Source: Rhodospirillaceae bacterium
GTDB taxonomy: Bacteria; Pseudomonadota; Alphaproteobacteria; MPNO01; UBA2964
Length of the DNA stretch: 64,000 nt
Assembly: GCA_002720855.1 (NCBI GenBank)
Contig: PBIN01000014.1
Location: 62,001 to 126,000 of the forward strand
Direction of reading: 5' to 3'
Shown here: positions 17,865 through 27,477 of the stretch, piece after piece
Numbering within the stretch: the stretch's first letter is position 1
Layout: the number at the start of each line of letters is the position of its first letter
The notes under the pieces: model-generated
The model's database searches: none
The model's input: only the letters and a program-made list of their open reading frames with translations
What the model was told of the DNA's origin: nothing
Position numbers and translations under genes: made by a program

Positions 17865-18338
17865 ATGACGTCTTTTTCGTTGAACGTAAATGGTAGAACC
17901 TGTGAGGTCGAATGCGATCCGGCAACGCCTTTGATTTATGTTCTGCGCAATCATCTTGATTTAGTTGGCGCAAAGTTGGGCTGTGGTCTTGAACAGTGCG
18001 GCGCCTGCGCGATCCTGGTTGATGGCGAGCGCGTGCTGTCCTGCGTGCGAGCGGCGTCAGAGTTCGAAGGTGCTGAAATCACAACGGTAGAAGGACTGGT
18101 ACAGGATGGCGAACCAAGTGTCGTCCAGCAGGCATTTATCGAGGAAGGCGCGGCACAATGCGGCTACTGCACTGCCGGACTGGTGATTGCAACCACCGCA
18201 TTGCTGGAAAAAACGCCTAGGCCCGATGACACAGAAATACAGAGCGCTCTGAATGATCATCTATGTCGTTGTGGGTCGCATGCCAGGGTGTTGAGGGCAA
18301 TTGACGTTTTGGTGCAGAGGGGCGCGGGAGATGCCTGA
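17865..18338 (+). CDS. [2Fe-2S] subunit of an IorA-type molybdenum hydroxylase
   Basis: A 157-residue small subunit of the xanthine-oxidase family. The N-terminal plant-ferredoxin-like cluster uses Cys40, Cys45, Cys48 and Cys60 (CGLEQCGAC, then LSC). The second cluster, in the helical domain, uses Cys99, Cys102, Cys134 and Cys136 (CGYC, CRCG). It passes electrons from the molybdenum centre of the large subunit, whose gene overlaps its 3' end by 8 bp. The two-subunit layout without a FAD subunit matches isoquinoline 1-oxidoreductase and related aldehyde or N-heterocycle oxidases. Follows emrB by 15 bp in the same apparent operon. Confidence 0.9.
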   Translation: MTSFSLNVNGRTCEVECDPATPLIYVLRNHLDLVGAKLGCGLEQCGACAILVDGERVLSCVRAASEFEGAEITTVEGLVQDGEPSVVQQAFIEEGAAQCGYCTAGLVIATTALLEKTPRPDDTEIQSALNDHLCRCGSHARVLRAIDVLVQRGAGDA

Positions 18339-20481
18339 AAGCGCAAGTCTCAAAAAAAGCCCTGAACTCGATCAATGGATTTCGATTGGCCCCGATGGGA
18401 AGGTTTTGATCCGGACCGGAAAGGTCGATATCGGTCAGCGGATCTCAACAGCGCTTGCACTGGTTGCTGCCGAAGAGCTGGATATTGATATAGACCGCGT
18501 TGTTATCGCCCGTACGGCGACGGGCATAGATCCCGATGAAGGGATTACGTCAGGCAGCAACTCGATGGAGGAGGCGGGAAACGCGGTTCGGGCGGCTTCG
18601 GCGACCGCACGCCGGCATTTACTGTCGTTGGCCGCTGACGCGCTTGCGGTGGACATTGCCACACTCGAGATTTCTGATGGCCTAATTCACTCCCGCGAAA
18701 CAAACCGGTCAATAACCTATGAAGAACTGATGGCGGATCAGTCCTTCCGCATCGAAGTCGACCCAGATGCCCCGGTAAAGGATCCCAGCTCGTACAGTAT
18801 TATTGGACAAACAATTGTCGCGCGCGGTTTGAAGGAAGTTGTAACCGGCCAACCGCATTTTGTGCAGGATATGAAAATGCCAAGCATGCGACATGCTCGT
18901 GTCGTGCGCCCACCGCATTATCAAGCTCGACTGAACTCATTGGATGACTCAGTAGTTGAACGTATTGGTGAGAACGGAGGAACAATCGTCTGCGATGGTT
19001 CTTTCATCGCGGTAACGCACACTGATGAATATTCGGCGGTTAAGGCGGCGGAACGTCTTTTTGAATCCTCCGATTGGGATACCGGCGACGGACTTGAACC
19101 TCAGGATGTCTTCGAGCGGCTGGTTGCAAATGATCGGGTAAGTCTTCCTGTCGTCGATGGTGTTCCGCAGAAAGGCGAGGTAATGCCGCTGGCGCCACCG
19201 CTGCCTGAGGCCACATCGACGGTGTCGGCGCGCTATGAGAAACCGTATCTCATGCACGGCTCAATTGGCCCGTCAGCCGCTGTAGCTTTGGCGGAAGGCA
19301 AGCAGCTAACGATCTGGACCCATAGTCAGGGGGTGTATGTTCTGCGCGCCAGTCTTGCTGAAGCCCTCGATGTGGAAATGGATGATCTAAAGATTATTCA
19401 TGTTCCCGGGTCGGGGTGTTATGGCCATAACGGTGCTGACGATGCCGCGGTTGATGCGGCGTTGATCGCGCTTGCGACGCCGGGAACCCCTATTCTGCTC
19501 AAATGGACACGCGAAGATGAACATGCCTGGGAACCATATGGTTCGTGCATGTCGATGGATTTAACTGCAAGCCTCGATATCAAGGGCAAAGTGATTTCCT
19601 GGTCGCAAGAAACCTATAGCGACACCTACGGTATGCGACCTCGTCCGGAACCGGGCGGTGCCGGACCAGCGCGATTGCTGCCTATGCAATATCGTGAGGG
19701 CGCGCTAGCGCCTTTGCTACCGCAACCAAATATGTCGCGTCATGCAGGCCTTCATCGAAATTTGGATCCACTCTATAGCTTTGCAAACAAGCGGCTCGTA
19801 AAAAATTTGGTAAGGGGCTTGCCGCTGCGCACATCGGCGCTCAGGACACTTGGTGGCTTTGCAAACGTATTTGCAATTGAATCCTTTATGGATGAATTGG
19901 CGGAGGACGCGGGTATCGATTCCGTACAGTTTCGTCTCGACAATTTGGATGATGAGAGAGCCAAAGATGTTATTGCCGCGGCGGCAGATGCGATCGGGTG
20001 GGGCGACGACGTCTCGGATGGCCGCGGCCGCGGGATTGGTTTTGCGCAATACAAGAACATCCAGGCCTATGCCGCGGTTGTGGTCGAGCTAGAGGTCAAT
20101 GATCTTGCAGAAGTAAAACTTCATCGTGTGGCGCTGGCAGGCGATGCCGGGCAGATTATCGATCACGCGGGCCTAACTGCACAGTACGAAGGCGGTTTTT
20201 TGCAGGCAGCCAGCTGGACATTGTATGAAGCGGTCACTTATGACCGAACCGGCATAACCAGCCGCGATTGGGAGACTTATCCTATTCTGCGCTTTGACAA
20301 TATTCCCGAGATCGAAACGGTCTTAATCGACCGTCCGAAAGAACGATTTTTGGGGGCCGGCGAAGCTGTGTCCGGCCCGACGGCAGGAGCGATTGCTAAT
20401 GCGATTTACAACGCAACTAGTCTTAGATTGCGACGGTTGCCCTTTACACCTGATGCTATTCGCGCCGCAGCCATGGAATAA
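18331..20481 (+). CDS. IorB-type molybdopterin-binding subunit of an aldehyde or N-heterocycle dehydrogenase
   Basis: A 716-residue large subunit resembling isoquinoline 1-oxidoreductase beta. Features are LDQWISIGPDGKVLIRTGKVDIGQ at the N-terminus, GSGCYGHNGADDAAVDAAL in the middle, TLGGFANVFAIESFMDELA, the catalytic-Glu region FLGAGEAVSGPTAGAIANAI, and the IorB-type ending RRLPFTPDAIRAA. It binds Mo-molybdopterin cytosine dinucleotide and hydroxylates a carbon next to nitrogen or an aldehyde. I start at ATG 18331, preceded by GGGAG, which overlaps the small subunit by 8 bp. No twin-arginine signal is visible, although some IorB proteins have one. The usual cytochrome c subunit is not adjacent. 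Confidence 0.85.
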   Translation: MPESASLKKSPELDQWISIGPDGKVLIRTGKVDIGQRISTALALVAAEELDIDIDRVVIARTATGIDPDEGITSGSNSMEEAGNAVRAASATARRHLLSLAADALAVDIATLEISDGLIHSRETNRSITYEELMADQSFRIEVDPDAPVKDPSSYSIIGQTIVARGLKEVVTGQPHFVQDMKMPSMRHARVVRPPHYQARLNSLDDSVVERIGENGGTIVCDGSFIAVTHTDEYSAVKAAERLFESSDWDTGDGLEPQDVFERLVANDRVSLPVVDGVPQKGEVMPLAPPLPEATSTVSARYEKPYLMHGSIGPSAAVALAEGKQLTIWTHSQGVYVLRASLAEALDVEMDDLKIIHVPGSGCYGHNGADDAAVDAALIALATPGTPILLKWTREDEHAWEPYGSCMSMDLTASLDIKGKVISWSQETYSDTYGMRPRPEPGGAGPARLLPMQYREGALAPLLPQPNMSRHAGLHRNLDPLYSFANKRLVKNLVRGLPLRTSALRTLGGFANVFAIESFMDELAEDAGIDSVQFRLDNLDDERAKDVIAAAADAIGWGDDVSDGRGRGIGFAQYKNIQAYAAVVVELEVNDLAEVKLHRVALAGDAGQIIDHAGLTAQYEGGFLQAASWTLYEAVTYDRTGITSRDWETYPILRFDNIPEIETVLIDRPKERFLGAGEAVSGPTAGAIANAIYNATSLRLRRLPFTPDAIRAAAME

Positions 20482-20487
20482 GGCAGT

Positions 20488-22299
20488 CTAACTTCCTTCT
20501 ATCTTTTCACGAAGCATCTCCAGTTCCAGCCACTGTTCCTCTGCGATGGCCAAATTGTCCTGAGCGCTTTTAAGTGTCTGAGCTGCTTCTTCGAAAGTCT
20601 GCGGGTCACTGCTGAAAAGAGAGGGATCAGCCAAAATTGCTTCCTGTTTGTCGATCATCGACTGAAGTTCGTCCATGCGTTTGGGCAAAGTTTCCAACGC
20701 ATGCTTATCTTTGTATGAAAGTTTACCCTTGGATGATGGCGATGGCTCTTTTGTGCTATTTTTCTCTTTTCTCAAAGCTTTCGGTTTCTTAAGGGTGCCG
20801 TTCCCGACAACACCCGTGCCTCGCTGGGCCACAAGATCGCGGTAGCCGCCCGCATATTCAATCCATTCGCCATTGCCCTCAGCACAAATAATCGATGTGA
20901 CAGTCCGGTCCAGGAAGTCACGGTCATGACTAACCAGAATAATGGTGCCCGGATAGTCAGATATCATCTCCTGCAATAAATCGAGTGTTTCCAGATCAAG
21001 ATCATTTGTTGGCTCGTCGAGGATCAATAAGTTTGATGGGCGTGCCAATGCTCGGGCCAGCATCAGCCGGCCCCGTTCTCCTCCGGACAGCACACCGACC
21101 GGTGTTTTGGCCTGCTCCGGACTAAACAAAAAATCTTTCATATAGCCGATGACATGTTTGTTCTGGCCGCCCACGGAGACGATCTCACCGCCGCCAGTGA
21201 GAGCATTTGCCAGCGTGGACTCTGCGTCCAGCATTTCCCGTTTTTGATCCAGTGAGACTATTTCGAGATTGGCACCCAAACGAACATTGCCCTCATCTGG
21301 GGAGAGCACACCGGTAAGTATGTTGAGCAATGTCGTCTTTCCTGCGCCGTTGGGCCCAACAATTCCCACACGGTCACCCCGTTGGATACGGGTAGAGAAA
21401 CCCTTGACGATTGGACCATTGCCAAAACTTTTGCTGATCGATTTTGCCTCCAGAACAAGTTTGCCAGACCGGTTCCCTTCATTTGTGGTGAAGTTCACCT
21501 GGCCGGTTGGTCCGCGCTGTTCTTTCCGTTCTTTTCGAAGTGCCAAAAGCGCTCGCAAGCGCCCCTGATTGCGCTTTCGTCGCGCCGTAACACCTTTGCG
21601 AAGCCATTCAGTTTCAGCGGCAAGTTTCCGGTCCAGCTTATGACGGTCGATTTCTTCTTGTTCCAGGGTTGTGTCACGCCAGTTTTCAAATTTAGAGAAA
21701 TTTTGATTCAATCGACGGGTTGATCCTTGCGATAGCCATACCGTGGTTTCGGACAGTTTTTCGAGAAAGTGCCGGTCATGGCTGATGAGGACGAGCGCTG
21801 AATTCATCGAATGCAACTCTGCTTCAAGCCATTCGATAGAGGGGAGATCGAGATGGTTTGTCGGCTCGTCGAGGAACAGGATGTCTGGTTCGGGTGCTAG
21901 AGCGCGCGCAATCGCACATCGTCTTATCTCCCCACCGGAGAGGGTCGATGGGTCCTCGCGTCCCGTGAGCGAAAGTTGTTCCAATAAATATTGAGCGCGA
22001 TATGGATCGTCTCCCGACGACAGACCGTCTTCAACATAGGATAAAGAGGTTTGAAAACCTGACAAATTCGGTTCCTGGGGCAGATACCGCATGGTTGTTC
22101 CAGGTTGCAGAAATATTTCCCCTTGATCGGGCTCTACGATTTCGGCGGCAATTTTGAGCAGTGTCGATTTGCCAGAACCATTGCGACCGACCAGGCATAC
22201 CCGCTCGCCTGCGGAAACTGTTAATTCAGCGCCTTCGAACAAAGGCGTTCCGCCAAACGTGAGATTGATATCTCGAAGGATTAAAAGAGGGGGTGCCAT
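20488..22299 (-). CDS. uup: ABC-F family ATPase, Uup type
   Basis: A 603-residue soluble protein with two ABC ATPase domains and no membrane segment. The first Walker A is GRNGSGKS (38-45), with LSGGE at 120-124 and FLDEPTNHLD. The second Walker A is GPNGAGKT (315-322), with LSGGERGRLMLARAL and ILDEPTNDLD. A charged linker lies between them, and a C-terminal coiled coil (last 90 or so residues, KRMDELQSMIDKQEAILA-like) marks the Uup subgroup. ABC-F proteins act on the ribosome or, for Uup, are linked to transposon excision and DNA structure. It is a housekeeping-type gene inside the catabolic region, convergent with iorB. Confidence 0.9.
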   Translation of the reverse strand: MAPPLLILRDINLTFGGTPLFEGAELTVSAGERVCLVGRNGSGKSTLLKIAAEIVEPDQGEIFLQPGTTMRYLPQEPNLSGFQTSLSYVEDGLSSGDDPYRAQYLLEQLSLTGREDPSTLSGGEIRRCAIARALAPEPDILFLDEPTNHLDLPSIEWLEAELHSMNSALVLISHDRHFLEKLSETTVWLSQGSTRRLNQNFSKFENWRDTTLEQEEIDRHKLDRKLAAETEWLRKGVTARRKRNQGRLRALLALRKERKEQRGPTGQVNFTTNEGNRSGKLVLEAKSISKSFGNGPIVKGFSTRIQRGDRVGIVGPNGAGKTTLLNILTGVLSPDEGNVRLGANLEIVSLDQKREMLDAESTLANALTGGGEIVSVGGQNKHVIGYMKDFLFSPEQAKTPVGVLSGGERGRLMLARALARPSNLLILDEPTNDLDLETLDLLQEMISDYPGTIILVSHDRDFLDRTVTSIICAEGNGEWIEYAGGYRDLVAQRGTGVVGNGTLKKPKALRKEKNSTKEPSPSSKGKLSYKDKHALETLPKRMDELQSMIDKQEAILADPSLFSSDPQTFEEAAQTLKSAQDNLAIAEEQWLELEMLREKIEGS

Positions 22300-22359
22300 G
22301 ATTCTCGTGTAACGCGACAGATCGATATCGGCAAGTCTTCAAGACGACGGATAAAGTTG

Positions 22360-22365
22360 TATAAT
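22360..22365 (+). promoter_or_regulatory. Predicted -10 box of the TauD-type dioxygenase
   Basis: A perfect TATAAT lies 38 bp before the first start codon of the dioxygenase gene. The matching -35 position is poor, but a short inverted repeat GTCTT-C-AAGAC (about 22335-22345) overlaps it and could bind an activator. Confidence 0.4.
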
Positions 22366-22397
22366 ACAGCCGCTATAGATTTTGCAGTGATGGGACC

Positions 22398-23279
22398 GTG
22401 CTCATGGAAATAGTACCCTTATCAGATGCCGTTGGTGTTGAGATAAAAGGCGTCGACCTTCGAGAACCCCTGGATTCCAATACCCTTGAACAGATTGAAG
22501 ATGCGTTCAATGAACACGCAATTATTCTGTTGCGCGACCAGGATATATCGCTGGGACAACAAAAAGAATTCGCACAGCATTTTGGTGAGTTGGGAAGCCG
22601 GAATCGTCCCGGAAAAAAACCCAATGAGCTGGATGAATATGGCGAGCATGTCATGCTGGTAACGAACGTGCGGGAAAAAGGGAAACCGATAGGATCATTA
22701 CCTGACGGTGAAATGACCTTTCATGCTGATACGGCTTATTTCGAATTCCCGTCCAAAGCGACCATGCTTTATGCCATGGAACTGACGAGTTGGGGTGGTA
22801 ATACACTTTTTTCAAACTGCTATACCGCAGCAGAAGAATTGCCTGAGGATCTTAAGCGTCGTCTGGATGGAAAGAAGGCCATGCAGGTTTACGAATACGG
22901 TACGACGCTCAAAATGAAAGAGAAGTATGATCGGGATAATTTTCCGCATTATGCACACCCCGTATTTCGTAAACATCCCGAGAGCGGACGTTCGGCGCTT
23001 TTTGTGAGCGAGTTGATGACGGAAGAAATTGTCGGCTTGCCCAAAGAAGAAAGCGATGAAATTCTTGAGGCGCTATTTGAACATCAGAAGAAGCCGGAAT
23101 TTGTTTATGAGCATCCCTGGAAGGTTGGGGATCTCGTCTTATGGGATAATCGTTGTACCATTCATGCGCGGACAGATTTTCCGCGCGATGAACGGCGCAT
23201 GTTAAGGCGTCTTACAATCCAGGACACCAAGCCTGTTGTAGAGGGCGCCGTTCCCTATAAACAGGCTGCAGCCGAATAA
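22398..23279 (+). CDS. TauD/TfdA family Fe(II)/2-oxoglutarate dioxygenase
   Basis: A 293-residue cytoplasmic dioxygenase. The facial triad is visible as His109 and Asp111 (TFHADTAYFE) and distal His256 (NRCTIHARTDF), with Arg267 or Arg270 downstream for 2-oxoglutarate. The opening MEIVPLSDAVGVEIKGVDL is typical of the taurine and 2,4-D dioxygenase group. It would hydroxylate its substrate at the cost of O2 and 2-oxoglutarate; whether that is a sulfonate, an aryloxyalkanoate or another acid cannot be told. GTG 22398 or ATG 22404 can both serve as start. A GMC oxidoreductase follows on the same strand after 74 bp, so the alcohol it makes might be oxidised next; this is inference. Confidence 0.85.
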   Translation: MLMEIVPLSDAVGVEIKGVDLREPLDSNTLEQIEDAFNEHAIILLRDQDISLGQQKEFAQHFGELGSRNRPGKKPNELDEYGEHVMLVTNVREKGKPIGSLPDGEMTFHADTAYFEFPSKATMLYAMELTSWGGNTLFSNCYTAAEELPEDLKRRLDGKKAMQVYEYGTTLKMKEKYDRDNFPHYAHPVFRKHPESGRSALFVSELMTEEIVGLPKEESDEILEALFEHQKKPEFVYEHPWKVGDLVLWDNRCTIHARTDFPRDERRMLRRLTIQDTKPVVEGAVPYKQAAAE

Positions 23280-23353
23280 CGCAAGGCGCCCCGTTACACG
23301 TCAAGAATTCGGGTGTATCCTGCCTCGAATAATCAGATCAGGGAGAATTGACG

Positions 23354-25066
23354 GTGTCGGAGTTTGACGGCAAGCAGCTGGATTATGTGATTATCGGTGG
23401 TGGTTCTGCAGGAAGTGTTCTCGCGAGCCGTTTAACAGAGAGATCGACCAACAACGTTCTATTGCTGGAGGCCGGGGAAGATTTCCCGCCGGGCAATGAG
23501 CCTAAAGAGCTCAACAACAATTTTGTCGCAACCTCTAAAGGGGCACCGCGTTACACGTGGCCTGGGCTTAGCGCCCAGTTTCTTCCCCGTCCGGGTAATG
23601 CACCCGATGAGCGCCCACAGCGGCGCTACAATCAGGGGCGGATCATTGGCGGTGGATCGTCGGTCAACGGGATGTGCGCTAACCGCGGTTTGCCAAGTGA
23701 TTTTGACGGCTGGGTAGAGCGCGGTGCCAAGGGATGGGGCTGGGATGATGTTTTGCCCTATTTCAAGAAACTTGAAAAAGATCATGACTTTGAAGGCCCG
23801 CTTCACGGCGATGAAGGCCCAATTGGTCTGCGGCGGCTTTTCGAAGACCAATGGCCTGGTTTTACGGCCGCTTCAATAAAGGCTGCTGAAAAAGATGGCT
23901 GGAAAAATCTTAAAGATCAAAACGCGGTTTTCGAAGACGGATACTTCCCAATTCCGATGAACAATATCGATGGTCAACGCATATCGGCATCATCGGCTTA
24001 TTTGACCAAAGAAGTGAGAGCGCGCGCAAATTTCGACATGCTTGATCGCGCGCATGTCGAAAGATTGTTGTTTGATGGAACGAAAGTCATTGGTGTGCGT
24101 GTTCAACGGCGTGGCGAAACTTTTGATGTCATGGCAAAGGAAGTTGTCGCTTGTACCGGCGCGCTCCATACCCCACCCCTGCTTATGCGCTCGGGTATCG
24201 GACCCGGAGATGAACTCTCAGAATTGGGAATTGAAGTCGTCGCAGACCGAGCAGGTGTTGGCAAACACCTCATGGAACATCCCGGCGTAAATTTTGGCGC
24301 ATATCTAAAAAAAGAGTCGCGTCTTACACCGGGGCTTCCAACGCATATGATCGCTGCTGTCCGATGGTCGTCCGGACTTGAGGGTGTTCCGGCCGGTGAC
24401 ATGTATATCGTCCCGACTAATCGCGCGGCCTGGCACTCGATTGGGGACCGCATGGGTATCATGCAGCTCTGGGTGAACAAGTCTTATTCAACCGGTGAGG
24501 TGACGCTTAAAGCGGGCGACATATTTGGTGAGCCAAATGTGGACTTTAATATGTGTTCTGATCGCCGCGACATGGAGCGCATGATTTCCGGCGTTCGTGT
24601 CATGGCGAAACTGTGCGAAAAACCGGAAATACGAAATGCCGTCCACGAAGTCTTTCCCGTGAGTTACGGCACGCGTGCGCGAAAAGTTGGTGTCTACAGC
24701 ACCTTCAATCGGATTCAGACCTGGATCGGTGGACAACTGATGGACGCTTCATCCTTCGCTCGTAAATGGATCATTGAGAATATGATCGCCGACGGACCTT
24801 CAATTGCAGATCTCATGGCGGATCAATCGACAATCGAGCAATGGATACGCGACACCGTATTAGGTCACTGGCATGCCTCCTGCACGTGCCGTATGGGGTC
24901 AGAGGATGATCCGGGTGCAGTAACCGATCCGTCTGGCCGGGTATATGGCGTGTCTGGACTGCGAATATGCGATGCTTCGCTAATGCCGATGGTACCGTGT
25001 GCCAACACCAATATCTCGACCATTATGATTGGCGAGAAGATATCCGCCGCTGTTTTAGCCGAATGA
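23354..25066 (+). CDS. GMC-family FAD oxidoreductase (choline-dehydrogenase-like)
   Basis: A 570-residue glucose-methanol-choline oxidoreductase. The FAD motif GGGSAGSVLASRL lies near residue 15, the GMC signature 1 region GRIIGGGSSVNGM near 95, and signature 2 GALHTPPLLMRSGIGPGDEL near 265. The C-terminal catalytic part contains GHWHASCTCRMG with the active-site His, and the closing CDASLMPMVPCANTNIST. Such enzymes oxidise alcohols to aldehydes or ketones. The start is GTG 23354, eight bases behind GGGAG; the TTG at 23348 is too close to that site. Convergent with the CoxL-type gene. Alcohol substrate unknown. Confidence 0.85.
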   Translation: MSEFDGKQLDYVIIGGGSAGSVLASRLTERSTNNVLLLEAGEDFPPGNEPKELNNNFVATSKGAPRYTWPGLSAQFLPRPGNAPDERPQRRYNQGRIIGGGSSVNGMCANRGLPSDFDGWVERGAKGWGWDDVLPYFKKLEKDHDFEGPLHGDEGPIGLRRLFEDQWPGFTAASIKAAEKDGWKNLKDQNAVFEDGYFPIPMNNIDGQRISASSAYLTKEVRARANFDMLDRAHVERLLFDGTKVIGVRVQRRGETFDVMAKEVVACTGALHTPPLLMRSGIGPGDELSELGIEVVADRAGVGKHLMEHPGVNFGAYLKKESRLTPGLPTHMIAAVRWSSGLEGVPAGDMYIVPTNRAAWHSIGDRMGIMQLWVNKSYSTGEVTLKAGDIFGEPNVDFNMCSDRRDMERMISGVRVMAKLCEKPEIRNAVHEVFPVSYGTRARKVGVYSTFNRIQTWIGGQLMDASSFARKWIIENMIADGPSIADLMADQSTIEQWIRDTVLGHWHASCTCRMGSEDDPGAVTDPSGRVYGVSGLRICDASLMPMVPCANTNISTIMIGEKISAAVLAE

Positions 25067-25070
25067 TCGC

Positions 25071-27392
25071 CTAGGCGTTTGCTTCCTGTATGGCTCGCCA
25101 TACTTTTTCGGGCGTAGCCGGCATATCCAGATTTTCGATCCCCAGTGGAGCCAAGGCGTCAACCACGGCATTCATGATCGCTGCCAGCGCGCCAACATTT
25201 CCAGCTTCACCCGCACCTTTGGCGCCGATTGGGTTGAGTTTGGTCGGAACCGGGTTGTTGGCGAGATCGAAGCTGCACATATCGTGTGCGCGCGGCATCC
25301 CATAATCGAGGAATGAGCCGGTGAGGAGTTGGCCATCCGCGTCATATTGTATGCCTTCGGTGAATGCCTGCCCCACGCCTTGGCCAATACCACCATGAAT
25401 TTGGCCCTCCAATGTCAGCGCATTGATCACAGTTCCGACATCGTCGGTTACCGAGTATTTCAAAATCTCTGTAATGCCGGTTTCCATTTCGATCTCGATT
25501 TCCACAACATGACACCCGTTGGGGAATGTTGGCGTGCCGGGAGCGAAAGTATCGATATCGAAAAGTCCGCGTTCCATTCCCTCTGGCATGAGGTCACTTC
25601 GATAGGATGCTTTTGCCACTTCCTGGATGCTGACTTGCTTGTCTGTTCCGACAACATGGAAGGCGCCATCCCGGAACTCGATGTCGGCGTCAGCCGCTTC
25701 CAAAATATGGGCGGCGATTTGCCTGCCTTTTTCAATAATTTTGTCTATCGCTCGTACTGCCGCCGAGCTGCCGAGAATGGCGGTTCGGGACGCGTAAGTG
25801 CCGCCGCCATAGGGGAGTGAATCAGTATCGCCATAGGATACGCGGATGTCTTCTTCATCGATGCCAAGCGCATCCGAAACCACGATTTTATACATCGTGT
25901 CGTGGCCCTGGCCGTGATCTACGGACCCTGGGACAACGGTGACCGTGCCAGACTGGTCGAATTGGATACTGACCGTTTCACCATCGAGCTGTGCCGTCTG
26001 TTCAATAAAATTGGCGATGCCGAGACCGCGCAGCCTGCCTTCCTTGCGGGCGGCTTCCCGTCTGGCTTCAAAGCCTTCGTAATCACCCATCTGTAGGGTG
26101 CTTTCCATATTCTCGCCGAATTCACCGCAATCAAGCGTGTAGATCAGACCCGTCTTGAAAGGCATGTCTTCCGGCGGAACGATATTGCGCCGCCGGATTT
26201 CCGCCCGGTCCATATTCATTTCTCGGGCGGCGTTGTCGATCAACCGTTCCATGACATAAGAGGCTTCCGGACGGCCGGAGCCGCGGAAGGGGCCATTGGC
26301 GCTGGTATTGGTGAAAACAGCAGATGATTCCGCATAGATCAGCGGTGTCTTATAAGTCGCCGCCAAACCACCAAGATGACCTGCAGGAGAGATGGTACCG
26401 CCGGGATCCAACCAAGCGCCGATATTGCATATACTGCTGACCTTCATGGCGAGAAATTCGCCGTCTTCATTCAGCGCCAATTGAGCATCGGTGAGCTGAT
26501 CACGATCGTGATAGTCAGTGACGTGCCCTTCGCTGCGCTCGCAAACCCAACGTACCGGCCGGCCTATTTTCTTTGCTGCCCACATGCAGGCGTGATTTTC
26601 CGGCGCGTGCCCGCCTTTCATGCCGAAGCTACCACCGACATCCGGCGTCACCATCTTGACTGCCGTTTCTGGTACTCCGAATACGTCGAGAGCTAACGTC
26701 TTTCGGAGTAGATGCGGTCGCTGAGTACCGCCATAGAGGATATATCGATTGAATCGGTGGTCATACTCACCGATGCAGGAACGCGGTTCCATAGTATTGG
26801 CGGTAATTCGGTTGATCTTGGTTTGAAGCCTCGTGACGTGGTGAGCTGTAGCAAGGACTGCCTCTACAGCCTCTTTGTCACCCGCGGTATAAAAGTAACC
26901 TTCATTGTCGTCGCACCCATTGTGAAGGACGGGTGATCCATCGGCGCGTGCCTGCGTCCCTTCGGTAATAACAGGGAGCGGCTCATACTCGACGACGATA
27001 CTTTCGGCGGCGTCCTTGCCCTGATTGACGGATTCGGCAACGACCATGGCGACGATGTCACCGGTGACCTTTACCTCTCCGTGGCTGATTGCATGCCGTG
27101 TCGGCAAAAAAAGTGGTGATCCATCGCGACGAATACGATTATGGCCTGCGGGATGCTGACCATGTCCATCGGCGACCCAATCGGCGCCCGTGAATATTGC
27201 GATTACCCCCGGCATGGCCCGCGCAGTGTCACAATCAATATCGATGATCCTGGCATGCGCGTAGGGAGAGCGCAGCATATACGCATGGCATTCATTGAGC
27301 AGCTTGATGTCGTCGACATAGCGGCCGCCGCCGCGTAGCAAACGGGGGTCTTCGGTACGTGGTACCGACTGACCCATGGCGAATTGTCCCAC
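25071..27392 (-). CDS. CoxL-type xanthine dehydrogenase family molybdopterin-binding subunit
   Basis: A 773-residue molybdenum-binding large subunit. It opens with SVPRTEDPRLLRGGGRYVDD, typical of the CO-dehydrogenase/xanthine-dehydrogenase large subunits. The Mo-site loop reads GPFRGSGRPEASYVMERLID, lacking the AYRCSFR signature of true form I CO dehydrogenase, and the catalytic Glu lies in GAKGAGEAGNVGAL. It therefore probably oxidises an aldehyde or N-heterocycle. Unusually, no FAD (CoxM) or [2Fe-2S] (CoxS) subunit gene is next to it; an amidase gene lies upstream on the same strand (85-bp gap). The partners must come from elsewhere. Confidence 0.85.
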   Translation of the reverse strand: MGQFAMGQSVPRTEDPRLLRGGGRYVDDIKLLNECHAYMLRSPYAHARIIDIDCDTARAMPGVIAIFTGADWVADGHGQHPAGHNRIRRDGSPLFLPTRHAISHGEVKVTGDIVAMVVAESVNQGKDAAESIVVEYEPLPVITEGTQARADGSPVLHNGCDDNEGYFYTAGDKEAVEAVLATAHHVTRLQTKINRITANTMEPRSCIGEYDHRFNRYILYGGTQRPHLLRKTLALDVFGVPETAVKMVTPDVGGSFGMKGGHAPENHACMWAAKKIGRPVRWVCERSEGHVTDYHDRDQLTDAQLALNEDGEFLAMKVSSICNIGAWLDPGGTISPAGHLGGLAATYKTPLIYAESSAVFTNTSANGPFRGSGRPEASYVMERLIDNAAREMNMDRAEIRRRNIVPPEDMPFKTGLIYTLDCGEFGENMESTLQMGDYEGFEARREAARKEGRLRGLGIANFIEQTAQLDGETVSIQFDQSGTVTVVPGSVDHGQGHDTMYKIVVSDALGIDEEDIRVSYGDTDSLPYGGGTYASRTAILGSSAAVRAIDKIIEKGRQIAAHILEAADADIEFRDGAFHVVGTDKQVSIQEVAKASYRSDLMPEGMERGLFDIDTFAPGTPTFPNGCHVVEIEIEMETGITEILKYSVTDDVGTVINALTLEGQIHGGIGQGVGQAFTEGIQYDADGQLLTGSFLDYGMPRAHDMCSFDLANNPVPTKLNPIGAKGAGEAGNVGALAAIMNAVVDALAPLGIENLDMPATPEKVWRAIQEANA

Positions 27393-27477
27393 GGTGTCTT
27401 CCTCTGAAACGTTATATTCTTATGACGCTATCCTGACGCTCTCGGATGATGCGATCAAGGTTGGGCCGTGGAATAAT

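Noticed and set aside
25071-27392. Form I carbon monoxide dehydrogenase large subunit
   Set aside because: The AYRCSFR active-site loop is replaced by GPFRGSGRPE and coxM/coxS are absent.
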